Under the pieces are notes generated by a model that saw only the letters and a list, made by a program, of their open reading frames with translations, searched no databases and was not told where the DNA came from. A program made the translations under genes and the position numbers. From Sphingomonadales bacterium (lineage in GTDB: Bacteria > Pseudomonadota > Alphaproteobacteria > Sphingomonadales > Sphingomonadaceae), in contig JAAFIT010000068.1 in assembly GCA_013298745.1 (NCBI GenBank), positions 1 to 9,262 of the forward strand: a stretch of DNA of 9,262 nucleotides. The letters are read 5' to 3'. Position 1 is the stretch's first letter. Every line of letters starts with the position of its first letter. Positions 1 to 6,275 of the stretch are shown here, piece after piece.

Positions 1-764
1 GAAATCTTGCCGGGCACTTCGCCCGACAAATGCATGTCGAAACCCTGATCGCCGATCCGCCAGGTAATCGCTTCGGCCGAGTCCGCAATCGTCGCGGCGC
101 GGAAATCCTGTAGCGCCAGCCCGGTTTCATCCGCCGTCACGAGCGCCGCCGAGCAGCCATCGCCGAACAGCAGCATCGACAGGATCTGTTCGATCTTGCC
201 GGTTTCCTGAAAATGTAGCGTGCACAGCTCGAGATTGACGACCAGCACCCGCGCCGCCGGATCGGAGCGCACGAAATGATGCGCCAGCCGCAGCGAATTG
301 ACCGCGGCGTAACAGCCCATGAAGCCGACCACTGTGCGCTCGACACCGGGATTGAGCCCGGCCGCTTTAACGATCAACTGGTCGATCCCCGGCGCGACAA
401 AACCGGTGCACGAGGCGACGACAAGGTGGGTGATTCGCTCGCGCTCCCCCTCCAGCCCCAAGGCATCGAGCGCATCGGCGGCGAGCATCGGCGCGGTCTT
501 TTCAAAGCGTGCCATGCGCACGCCGGTCGAAGGAAAGGCGCCTGGGCGATAAAAGCCCTCGGCATCGGCGGTAAAGCCATCAGGATCGGTTTCGGGGACG
601 AAATAGCTGAAGCGGTGATCGATGCCGGCGCGGCCGACCATCCGCTTGAAGATGGCGGCGTTGCGGCGATCGTCGATCATCCCGCCGACAAAGCGCACAA
701 AGGCGTCATGAACGTCATTGGGTGGCACCGCAGTGCCGATCCGGTTGATGTGCGCGGTAGCCAA
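1..764 (-). CDS. Type III polyketide synthase (chalcone/stilbene synthase-like), 3' end outside window
   Basis: Type III polyketide synthases are homodimeric ketosynthases that extend a CoA-linked starter with malonyl-CoA and cyclise the product. About 254 residues are visible. The catalytic cysteine is C151 in VVGFMGCYAAVN, matching Cys164 of plant chalcone synthase. Upstream lies THLVVASCTGFVAPGIDQLI (113-131), matching the family's 'TTSGVDMPGADYQL' region, and F200 in LLFGDGCSA matches the Phe215 gatekeeper. The frame runs off the left edge after TWRIGDQGF, so the His and Asn of the catalytic triad cannot be checked. No ATG or GTG fits the N-terminus. A TTG at 764 sits just after a purine-rich GGGAGAGG and gives MATAHINRIGTAVPP, a family-like beginning. 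The gene is divergent from the P1 peptidase with an 85-bp gap. The starter unit and product cannot be deduced. The family call is secure and the TTG start fairly so. Confidence 0.9.
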   Translation of the reverse strand, partial: MATAHINRIGTAVPPNDVHDAFVRFVGGMIDDRRNAAIFKRMVGRAGIDHRFSYFVPETDPDGFTADAEGFYRPGAFPSTGVRMARFEKTAPMLAADALDALGLEGERERITHLVVASCTGFVAPGIDQLIVKAAGLNPGVERTVVGFMGCYAAVNSLRLAHHFVRSDPAARVLVVNLELCTLHFQETGKIEQILSMLLFGDGCSAALVTADETGLALQDFRAATIADSAEAITWRIGDQGFDMHLSGEVPGKI

Positions 765-849
765 ATAACCTCTCCCATCCCCCGCACCTTGCTGCCCGTT
801 ATGCGAAACAGTTGCAAGGCGGCAGAGCGTCACTGCTATACGCGCCAGC
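765..849. promoter_or_regulatory. Divergent intergenic region; candidate promoter for the P1 peptidase
   Basis: This 85-bp gap separates the divergent polyketide synthase and peptidase genes. On the plus strand TTGCAA (812-817) and GCTATA (835-840) are 17 bp apart, a plausible -35/-10 pair. Transcription would then start about 3 to 5 bases before the peptidase ATG at 850, giving a very short or leaderless mRNA. This agrees with the lack of a Shine-Dalgarno sequence there. On the minus strand the only clear signal is GGGAGAGG just upstream of the TTG start at 764. No convincing minus-strand promoter was found. The promoter is inferred from consensus alone. Confidence 0.35.
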
Positions 850-1749
850 ATGCACGATGGTTTCACTTGCGTTCCCGGCATCCGCATCGGCCATGCCGAT
901 GATGTGACGGCGTTGACCGGCGTCACGCTGATCGTCCCTGACGCGCCGGTGGTCATGGCAGTCGATGTGCGCGGCGGCGGGCCGGGAACCCGCGAGACCG
1001 ATGCGCTTGACCCGAGCAATCTGGTCGAGCGCGTCCATGGCCTGGTGCTGGCCGGCGGATCGGTGTTCGGGCTGGCGGCGGCCGACGAACTGGCGCTGTG
1101 CCTGTCGGCGGCGGGAATCGGCCTCGACATCGGTGCGGGTCTGCCGCGCGTGCCGGTTGTGCCCGCGGCGATCCTGTTCGATCTCGGCAATGGCGGTGAC
1201 AAAAATTGGGGCAGCGATCCGCCCTATCGCCGGCTCGCGCGCGATGCCTTTGCGGCATTGGGCCACGACGATCCATCCGGCCCGATCGGCGCCGGCCATG
1301 GCGCCCGCGCCGGCAGCCGCCGCGGCGGCATCGGCAGCACCGGGGCAATGCTGTCATCGGGTCACCACATCGGTGCACTGGTGGCGGTCAACAGCTTTGG
1401 CGAGGCCTATCAGGGTGCACCGCCCGAAGGCGCCGTGCCGATGCCCAAGCTGCGCGCTCGTGCGGCGGCGATGCCCAGCTCTTCGATAAATGCCGCCGGC
1501 AACACCTGCATCGGCGCCATCGCCACCGACGCCCCGCTCACCCGCGTTCAGGCGCGGCGCGTGGCGATGATGGCGCATGATGGCCTGGCGCGCGCCATCC
1601 GTCCGATCCACACGCCTTTCGATGGCGACAGCCTGTTCGTGATGTCGACGGCGACGGAAGGCACGTCGGATAATGTCGCGATTGCCGAGATCGGCACGAT
1701 TGCGGCGGATCTTGTCGCCCGTGCGGTGCGCGGGGCGGTCTTCGGCTAG
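850..1749 (+). CDS. P1 family peptidase (DmpA/NylC-like, self-cleaving N-terminal nucleophile aminopeptidase, MEROPS S58)
   Basis: Members of this family are made as an inactive chain that cuts itself in two, exposing a new N-terminal Ser or Thr as nucleophile. Known activities include L-aminopeptidase/D-amidase (DmpA), beta-aminopeptidase (BapA) and nylon-oligomer hydrolase (NylC). The 299-residue protein starts with MHDGFTCVPGIRIGHAD, a family hallmark (VxGIxVGHxxD). It has LVLAGGSVFGLAAADE (66-80), GGIGSTGAM (159-167), ALVAVNSFGE (176-185), and the cleavage region AAGNTCIGAIATDAP. Cleavage would fall between N218 and T219, so the nucleophile is Thr as in NylC rather than Ser as in DmpA. 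D258 and D260 in FDGDSLF match the NylC aspartates that assist Thr. N181 is a candidate for the conserved active-site Asn. There is no signal peptide, so it is probably cytoplasmic. The substrate is unknown. It overlaps the convergent HPr gene by 4 bases. Confidence 0.92.
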   Translation: MHDGFTCVPGIRIGHADDVTALTGVTLIVPDAPVVMAVDVRGGGPGTRETDALDPSNLVERVHGLVLAGGSVFGLAAADELALCLSAAGIGLDIGAGLPRVPVVPAAILFDLGNGGDKNWGSDPPYRRLARDAFAALGHDDPSGPIGAGHGARAGSRRGGIGSTGAMLSSGHHIGALVAVNSFGEAYQGAPPEGAVPMPKLRARAAAMPSSSINAAGNTCIGAIATDAPLTRVQARRVAMMAHDGLARAIRPIHTPFDGDSLFVMSTATEGTSDNVAIAEIGTIAADLVARAVRGAVFG

Positions 1750-2018
1750 TCTTCGCCGAATTTGTCGAGCACGAGTCCTGACAGCTTCGCAACCGCCGCC
1801 TCCGCATCGGGGCCAGTGGCGGAAATCTCGATCGACTCGCCAATGCCGGCGGCGAGCATCATCAGCCCCATGATCGACGTGCCGGTGACACTATGGCCAT
1901 CGTGCGACACGGTGACTTCGGCGTCGAAGCCTGATGCCATGGTGACGAATTTGGCGCTGGCACGCGCGTGCAGGCCGCGCTTGTTGGTGATCGGGACAGT
2001 GACGGGGCCAACCGTCAA
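1746..2018 (-). CDS. ptsH: HPr-family phosphocarrier protein of the PTS
   Basis: HPr carries a phosphoryl group from Enzyme I, which takes it from PEP, to EIIA proteins. The 90-residue product has usual HPr length. The active-site motif NKRGLHARASAKFV puts the phosphorylatable histidine at H17. S48 in GTSIMGLMMLAA is the regulatory serine modified by HPr kinase, and that kinase is encoded two genes upstream. Both sites are intact, so the protein can in principle take part in both phosphorylations. The start is TTG, whose last two bases overlap the EIIA stop codon (TTGA), implying translational coupling. No ATG or GTG fits upstream of the active site. It is the last gene of the operon and shares a CTAG with the stop of the convergent peptidase. 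With no EIIB or EIIC nearby, a regulatory role like that of NPr is more likely than sugar transport. Confidence 0.93.
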   Translation of the reverse strand: MTVGPVTVPITNKRGLHARASAKFVTMASGFDAEVTVSHDGHSVTGTSIMGLMMLAAGIGESIEISATGPDAEAAVAKLSGLVLDKFGED

Positions 2019-2416
2019 GCGGCTTCGCCGAGCATCTTGGAGGCAACAGCGATGTATTTCCGCCCGGCCTCCTGCGCCGCTTCCACGGCGGCGGCCACCT
2101 TCAGCGTCTTGCGGACGCTCGCCAGCTTGATCAGCATCGGCAGATTGACCCCGGCGATCACCTCGACATTCGGGCGCAGCAGCGAAATCGCCAGATTCGA
2201 CGGTGTGCCGCCAAACATGTCGGTCAGCATGATGACACCCTGGCCTTCATCACACGCCGCGATGGCGGCTTCGATATCCTTGCGGCGGACTTCCATGTCC
2301 TCATCGGCATCGATGCAGATCGCGGCGACGCGCTCCTGCGGTCCGACGACATGCTCGGTCGCCGCCAGGAATTCCTTGGCAAGGTTGCCGTGGGTGACAA
2401 GAATGAGCCCGATCAT
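2015..2416 (-). CDS. PTS system EIIA component, mannose/fructose (ManX) family
   Basis: EIIA of the mannose family accepts phosphate from HPr on a histidine. The 133-residue protein begins MIGLILVTHGNLAKEF with H9 in the active-site position (His10 of E. coli ManX). It also carries the family motif MLTDMFGGTPSNLA. The length equals a free-standing IIA domain, with no IIB domain attached. An open frame continues upstream to 2581, but that stretch is antisense-like sequence within rapZ. The ATG at 2416 gives the family N-terminus, and an AGGG lies nine bases upstream of it. The ATG overlaps the stop of the hprK-rapZ gene (ATGA), and its own stop overlaps the HPr start (TTGA). Alphaproteobacteria often have this lone EIIA next to hprK and HPr, where it is thought to be regulatory. 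Its output target is not shown here. Confidence 0.93.
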   Translation of the reverse strand: MIGLILVTHGNLAKEFLAATEHVVGPQERVAAICIDADEDMEVRRKDIEAAIAACDEGQGVIMLTDMFGGTPSNLAISLLRPNVEVIAGVNLPMLIKLASVRKTLKVAAAVEAAQEAGRKYIAVASKMLGEAA

Positions 2417-3774
2417 GTCGCTTTGCCCTGCTCCGACACAGGGGCCGCTGTCAATATGGCGGCGTCGTTGCCAGTGCTGGCGAGGTCGCGATGCACCAGC
2501 AGCGGCGCATGGCCGGCAGCAAGCAACCGCGTATGGAGTTCGCGCGCCACGGCGACGCTGCGATGGCGGCCACCGGTGCAACCCACAGCGATCGTCAGAT
2601 AGGCCTTGCCCTCGCGGCCATAGCCGGGAAGCAGGGTGAGCAGCAGATCGGCGATGCGATCGACGGCCGGCGCAAAAGCCGGATCGGCGGCAACATAGGC
2701 AGCCACCGCCGGATCCTCGCCGGTGAGTGGTCGAAGCGCGACGTCCCAGTGCGGGTTGGCGAGAAAACGCATGTCGAACACCAGATCGGCATCGCGCGGC
2801 AGGCCGCCGGCGAAACCGAAGGATTCGATCGTCACGGTCAGGCTGCCTTCGGTCGAATGGCCCAGCCGTTCGGCGATGCGGCGGCGCAGATCGGCGACCG
2901 ACAGCCCGGTGGTGTCGATGACCATATCGGCCCAGCGCCGCAGCGGTGCCGTCAGGCTGCGTTCGAGATCGATGCCATCGGCGGCCGGGCGATCGAGCGC
3001 CAGCGGGTGGCGGCGGCGCGTTTCCGAAAAGCGCCGGGTCAATTCTTCATGCGAACAATCGAGGTAAAGCAGCCGGATATCGACGCCTTCGGCGCGCAAG
3101 GATCGCAACCGCGCCACCAAGGCTTCGGCATCGAACGACCGGGTGCGCGCATCGATGCCGAACGCCAGCGGCCGCGGCGGGCCGTCACCACCCTGCGCCG
3201 AATTGAACAAGGCATCGACAAGCCCGAGCGGCAGATTGTCGACCGCTTCATAATCCATGTCCTCGAGCGCCTTCAGCGTCGATGATTTGCCGGCGCCCGA
3301 CATGCCGCTGACGATCAGGATCGGCGGAGCAGGTGAGGCAGGATGCGCGGGCACAACTGCTTTTACGGCAGCACCATGCGCCTGCAAAGCCCGCTCGACC
3401 TTCAGTGGTGCCGATTCCTCATGGGCCGAAAGCGCGATCAACGGCACCGCGACGTCGTCGAACGTCCACACCGACGGTTCCGGCAATCGCGCCGGTCGCG
3501 CTGCCAGATCGATGGCGAGCGCGACCGTGGCACCCGTCAGTGCCGCTTCGGCTACGATGCCGACGTCGCGCACCTCGATCAGCCCGGCAATCGGCGCCGG
3601 CGCCGACCCCCAGAGCGCATCGCCATGCCGCACCAGCACCACCCGATCGTCGGCGATCAACCGCCAGCCGCGATCGATCAGCCGCAATGCCAGATCGGAT
3701 TTCCCGGCTCCCGATGGCCCCAACAGCAGCACGGCGCGGCCATCCAGCGCCACCGCCGTGGCGTGCACCGTCAT
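2413..3774 (-). CDS. Fused HPr kinase/phosphorylase - RapZ (RNase adapter, YvcJ-type NTPase) protein
   Basis: One 453-residue frame encodes two proteins that are usually separate. Residues 1-135 are a short HPr kinase catalytic domain. H4 lies 15 residues before the Walker A motif GPSGAGKS (19-26), as His140 does in Lactobacillus HPrK. D42/D43 follow, then the K/P-loop-like GLIEVRDVGIV (64-74). HPr kinase phosphorylates or dephosphorylates the HPr serine, here S48 of the HPr two genes downstream. Residues 136-150 form an Ala/Pro/Val linker. Residues 151-453 are full-length RapZ: Walker A GMSGAGKS (157-164), YLDCSHEELTRRFSETRRRH (237-256), ESFGFAGGLPRDADLVFDMR (317-336), and IAVGCTGGRHRSV (395-407). 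In E. coli RapZ binds glucosamine-6-phosphate and small RNAs and guides RNase E. No stop or well-placed internal start with a Shine-Dalgarno sequence occurs at the junction. V141 (GTG) is possible but has none. The start overlaps the chvG stop (ATGA). The C-terminus lacks the Lys/Arg-rich tail known from E. coli RapZ. Confidence 0.93.
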   Translation of the reverse strand: MTVHATAVALDGRAVLLLGPSGAGKSDLALRLIDRGWRLIADDRVVLVRHGDALWGSAPAPIAGLIEVRDVGIVAEAALTGATVALAIDLAARPARLPEPSVWTFDDVAVPLIALSAHEESAPLKVERALQAHGAAVKAVVPAHPASPAPPILIVSGMSGAGKSSTLKALEDMDYEAVDNLPLGLVDALFNSAQGGDGPPRPLAFGIDARTRSFDAEALVARLRSLRAEGVDIRLLYLDCSHEELTRRFSETRRRHPLALDRPAADGIDLERSLTAPLRRWADMVIDTTGLSVADLRRRIAERLGHSTEGSLTVTIESFGFAGGLPRDADLVFDMRFLANPHWDVALRPLTGEDPAVAAYVAADPAFAPAVDRIADLLLTLLPGYGREGKAYLTIAVGCTGGRHRSVAVARELHTRLLAAGHAPLLVHRDLASTGNDAAILTAAPVSEQGKAT

Positions 3775-5366
3775 CGCGCCAGCGCCGGCAGTTCGACGCT
3801 GAACAGCGCGCCGCGGCCGCTTGGCGTGTCATCGACCCGCATCTGCCCGCCGTGCGCCTCGACAATCGCTCCGGCGATCGACAGCCCCAGCCCCGAATGG
3901 CGACCGAAATCCTCTGCCTCTGGCCGCTGCGAATAAAAGCGCTTGAAGACATCGCGGCGATTTTCGACCGGCACACCCGGCCCCTCATCGCCGACCGACA
4001 GGGTGACAAGGCCATCCCCGGCGGCCACCGCCAGCGTGACCGTCCCGCCAGACGGTGAAAACGACAGGGCGTTGTCGATCAGATTGCGCAGCACCTGTGC
4101 CAGCCGTGCCGGATCACCGCGCACCATCGCTGCCTCGGGGCCATACTCACCTGCAAAAGCGATCCCGACGCCGGTCGGCAGCCCCGCCGTCTGGTATGCG
4201 GCGACCAGCCCGGTCGCCAGTGCCACGGCATCGACCGGCACAAAGCGCGTGCGCGACAGTTCGGCATCGAGCCGGCTGGCATCCGAAATATCGGTAATCA
4301 GCCGGTCGATGCGGCCGACATCATCGCGAATTACCGTCATCAGCCGGGCGCGAAGGTCGGGTGCCTCGATGCTTTCCAGCGTGTCGACGGCGCTGCGCAG
4401 CGAGGCGAGGGGGTTCTTCAGTTCGTGCGCGACGTCGGCGGCAAAGGCTTCGGTGGCGTCGATGCGCTGGCGCAGCGCGATCGACATGTCCGACAGGGCC
4501 CGCGCCAGCGCGCCGATTTCGTCACGACGTTCGGGCAGGCGCGGCACGATGACTTCGCGGCTGCGCCCCAGCCGGACGCGGTGGGCGGCGATGGCGAGCA
4601 TGCGCAGTGGCCGCACAATAGTGCGCGCCAGATACCAGGTCAGGAACAGCGTGAGCCCGGTGACACTCAGCAGCAGCCAGAAGGACGTCAGCCGCTCGGC
4701 GCGCAGGATGCGTGTCAGGTCGCCGGCATTGTCGGTGAGATGCACGACGCTGCCGCCCGCGGCCCGCGTCGCCGCTGCGATCATGAAGCTGCCATCGGCG
4801 GCGCGGCGCAGCTTCGTCACCGGCTTGCCGGCGCCCGCATCGGCAATTTCCGGCCATTGCGCTGCCGTGTCGGGCACCGCCTCGCGATAGACCGGCAGCG
4901 GTTGGAACGACCCGACTTTTTCCAGCACGCGATCGATGAATCGCGCCGATCGCCGGCGCCAGGTCGCCCGCGCCGGGTCCTCGACGACGAAGCGCGCCGT
5001 CGCCGGCTGGCGCCAATTGTCGGCAAGCACCGCACCGTTCTCGGCATAAAGCCTCAGCCTTGTGCCGCGTTCAAAGCTGCGGCGTTCGAGACTGGCAACC
5101 CGCGACGCGTCGGGTAGATCGGCGGCGAAACCGGCAATGGTCGTCGCCTGATGCGCCAGCCCGGCGGTGCGTTCATCGAGCAACCGCGATCGCACCGTGT
5201 CAAGATAGAGCAACATGATCGCCAGCACGATGACGGCGATGATGTTGACGGCAAAGATCCGCGCCCGCAGCGAGCCGAAGCCGAGGCCCCGCCGCCATTC
5301 CTGAACCTCCGAAGGCTCGGATCCGGCGGGACGGTCAGGCTTCGTTGAAGCGATAGCCGACACCAT
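3771..5366 (-). CDS. chvG: Sensor histidine kinase ChvG (ExoS-like)
   Basis: This inner-membrane kinase is the partner of ChvI; in rhizobia and Agrobacterium the pair responds to acid and envelope conditions. With the chosen start it has 531 residues. A cytoplasmic N-terminus of about 36 residues is followed by TM1 (about 37-55, [19 protein letters not shown]). A periplasmic sensor region of about 170 residues comes next, then TM2 (about 227-248) and a HAMP segment. The H-box [15 protein letters not shown] has the phosphorylated H314. The ATP-binding domain has the N-box [10 protein letters not shown] (N432), G1 DEGPGVP (460-466), an F-box around FKRFYSQ, and G2 GLGLS (492-496). The start is uncertain: ATG 5366 overlaps chvI by 32 bases and has only a weak ribosome site, and GTG 5363 is an alternative. 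A strong GGAGG at 5306-5310 points to an ATG at 5298 that is out of frame. The stop overlaps the hprK-rapZ start. Confidence 0.93.
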   Translation of the reverse strand: MVSAIASTKPDRPAGSEPSEVQEWRRGLGFGSLRARIFAVNIIAVIVLAIMLLYLDTVRSRLLDERTAGLAHQATTIAGFAADLPDASRVASLERRSFERGTRLRLYAENGAVLADNWRQPATARFVVEDPARATWRRRSARFIDRVLEKVGSFQPLPVYREAVPDTAAQWPEIADAGAGKPVTKLRRAADGSFMIAAATRAAGGSVVHLTDNAGDLTRILRAERLTSFWLLLSVTGLTLFLTWYLARTIVRPLRMLAIAAHRVRLGRSREVIVPRLPERRDEIGALARALSDMSIALRQRIDATEAFAADVAHELKNPLASLRSAVDTLESIEAPDLRARLMTVIRDDVGRIDRLITDISDASRLDAELSRTRFVPVDAVALATGLVAAYQTAGLPTGVGIAFAGEYGPEAAMVRGDPARLAQVLRNLIDNALSFSPSGGTVTLAVAAGDGLVTLSVGDEGPGVPVENRRDVFKRFYSQRPEAEDFGRHSGLGLSIAGAIVEAHGGQMRVDDTPSGRGALFSVELPALAR

Positions 5367-6075
5367 AAAGTGTCTCGATGCCCTTGAACTCGTGATCGAC
5401 GGCGCGGAACTTCTTGCGCAGCCGTTTGATGTGGCTGTCGATGGTGCGATCATCGACATAGACATCGTCCTGATAGGCAGCGTCCATCAACTGGTCGCGC
5501 GATTTGACGAAGCCCGGTCGGCTGGCGAGCGTTTCAAGGATCATGAACTCGGTCACCGTCAGCGCGACATCGCCGCGACGGCCTTCGCCGGCGTCCCAGG
5601 TGACGCGGTGGCGCGCGGGGTCCATGGTCAGCCGGCCGCGGATGATCGGCTCGGCGATCGCCGCCTCACCCTCGCTTTCGGGCGGCAGCTTGCGATTGGC
5701 GACACGGCGCAGCACGGCGCGAATGCGCTCGATCAGCAGCCGCTGGCTGAACGGTTTGCCGATATAATCATCGGCGCCCATCGCAAGGCCGAGCGCTTCG
5801 TCGATCTCGGTGTCCTTGCTGGTCAGGAAAATCACCGGCACCTGCGATTTCTCGCGCAGGCGGCGCAGCACCTCCATGCCGTCCATGCGCGGCATCTTGA
5901 TATCGAGGACCGCAAGATCGGGCGGATTGTCGAGCAGCGCCTTCAACGCCGAATCGCCATCGGAATACATGCGGACCGTAAAGCCTTCGGCCTGCAGCGC
6001 GATCGACACCGACGTGAGGATGTTACGATCGTCATCGACAAGCGCGATGACCGGAGGGGCGGGAGCATCAGACAT
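5335..6075 (-). CDS. chvI: Response regulator ChvI (OmpR/PhoB type)
   Basis: This is the DNA-binding partner of ChvG and the first gene of the operon. The 246-residue protein has a receiver domain starting [12 protein letters not shown], with phospho-acceptor D58 in [12 protein letters not shown]85 in VIFLTSKD and K107 in YIGKPFS. A linker leads to a winged-helix DNA-binding domain ending in [16 protein letters not shown] and [10 protein letters not shown], typical of ChvI and other OmpR-family members. The frame is open to a TTG at 6111, but that extension ([12 protein letters not shown]) is not family-like and has no ribosome site. The ATG at 6075 places the receiver motif at the usual distance. 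Homologues control envelope, polysaccharide and acid-stress genes. Divergent pckA lies 200 bp away, and the region between may be a target of ChvI, which is inferred from position only. Confidence 0.94.
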   Translation of the reverse strand: MSDAPAPPVIALVDDDRNILTSVSIALQAEGFTVRMYSDGDSALKALLDNPPDLAVLDIKMPRMDGMEVLRRLREKSQVPVIFLTSKDTEIDEALGLAMGADDYIGKPFSQRLLIERIRAVLRRVANRKLPPESEGEAAIAEPIIRGRLTMDPARHRVTWDAGEGRRGDVALTVTEFMILETLASRPGFVKSRDQLMDAAYQDDVYVDDRTIDSHIKRLRKKFRAVDHEFKGIETLYGVGYRFNEA

Positions 6076-6161
6076 CGCCACACTTGTCGCGCCCCTATGC
6101 GAGGATGGCAAGTGGCGGGGCCATTGCGACAGAATATTGCTGGAACTTAACCGAAGGTCTT

Positions 6162-6190
6162 TTGACGAATACGTATGCGTTCGCTATGCG
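6162..6190 (+). promoter_or_regulatory. Candidate sigma-70 promoter for pckA
   Basis: TTGACG (6162-6167) matches five of six consensus -35 bases. After a 17-bp spacer comes TATGCG (6185-6190), a weak -10. Transcription would begin near 6197, leaving a leader of about 80 bases before the pckA GTG. The weak -10 would suit an activated or repressed promoter. This is based on consensus matching only. Confidence 0.4.
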
Positions 6191-6226
6191 CCTCGCCAAT
6201 CAGCCTGTCCTGACCGCGTTCGCGGT
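6177..6226 (+). repeat. Repeated GCGTTCGC operator-like element
   Basis: GCGTTCGC, itself an inverted repeat around a TT centre, occurs at 6177-6184 and again at 6216-6223, 39 bp apart. The second copy is extended to the perfect inverted repeat ACCGCG-TT-CGCGGT (6213-6226). The first copy ends directly at the candidate -10 of pckA, and the second lies just after the predicted start of transcription. This layout suits a dimeric regulator that binds two sites. The identity of such a regulator is unknown. Confidence 0.45.
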
Positions 6227-6261
6227 TGCCTCTTTCCGGTAGCGCCTTGCTGCCAACAGAC

Positions 6262-6267
6262 AAAGGA
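6262..6267 (+). promoter_or_regulatory. Ribosome binding site of pckA (decides GTG start)
   Basis: AAAGGA lies 8 bases before the GTG at 6276. This favours GTG 6276 over the in-frame ATG at 6291, which has no comparable site upstream. Confidence 0.65.
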
Positions 6268-6275
6268 TTCTGCCC

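Larger units (their letters stand above)
6076..6275. promoter_or_regulatory. Divergent chvI-pckA regulatory region
   Basis: This 200-bp gap should contain promoters for both chvI (minus) and pckA (plus). It is more AT-rich in its middle (about 6130-6180) than the flanking genes. It holds a candidate pckA promoter, a perfect 8-bp palindrome ATACGTAT (6169-6176) and two copies of GCGTTCGC. The second copy lies inside a perfect inverted repeat at 6213-6226. A minus-strand TATTCT-like element lies near 6133-6138, but no good -35 at normal spacing was found, so the chvI promoter is not called. Confidence 0.7.

Noticed and set aside
276..902. 208-codon plus-strand open frame opposite the polyketide synthase
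   Set aside because: Antisense to a recognisable type III polyketide synthase, with no family motifs of its own.
2417..2581. N-terminal extension of the EIIA frame
   Set aside because: The extension overlaps the rapZ coding end, is Arg/Cys-rich and unlike EIIA proteins, which start at MIGLILVTHG.
5367..5465. 33-residue extension of ChvG from 5465
   Set aside because: It lies entirely inside the ChvI DNA-binding domain and its Ser/Arg-rich sequence looks like an out-of-frame reading of it.
6076..6111. 12-residue extension of ChvI from a TTG
   Set aside because: No ribosome binding site and no similarity to ChvI N-termini; ATG 6075 fits better.
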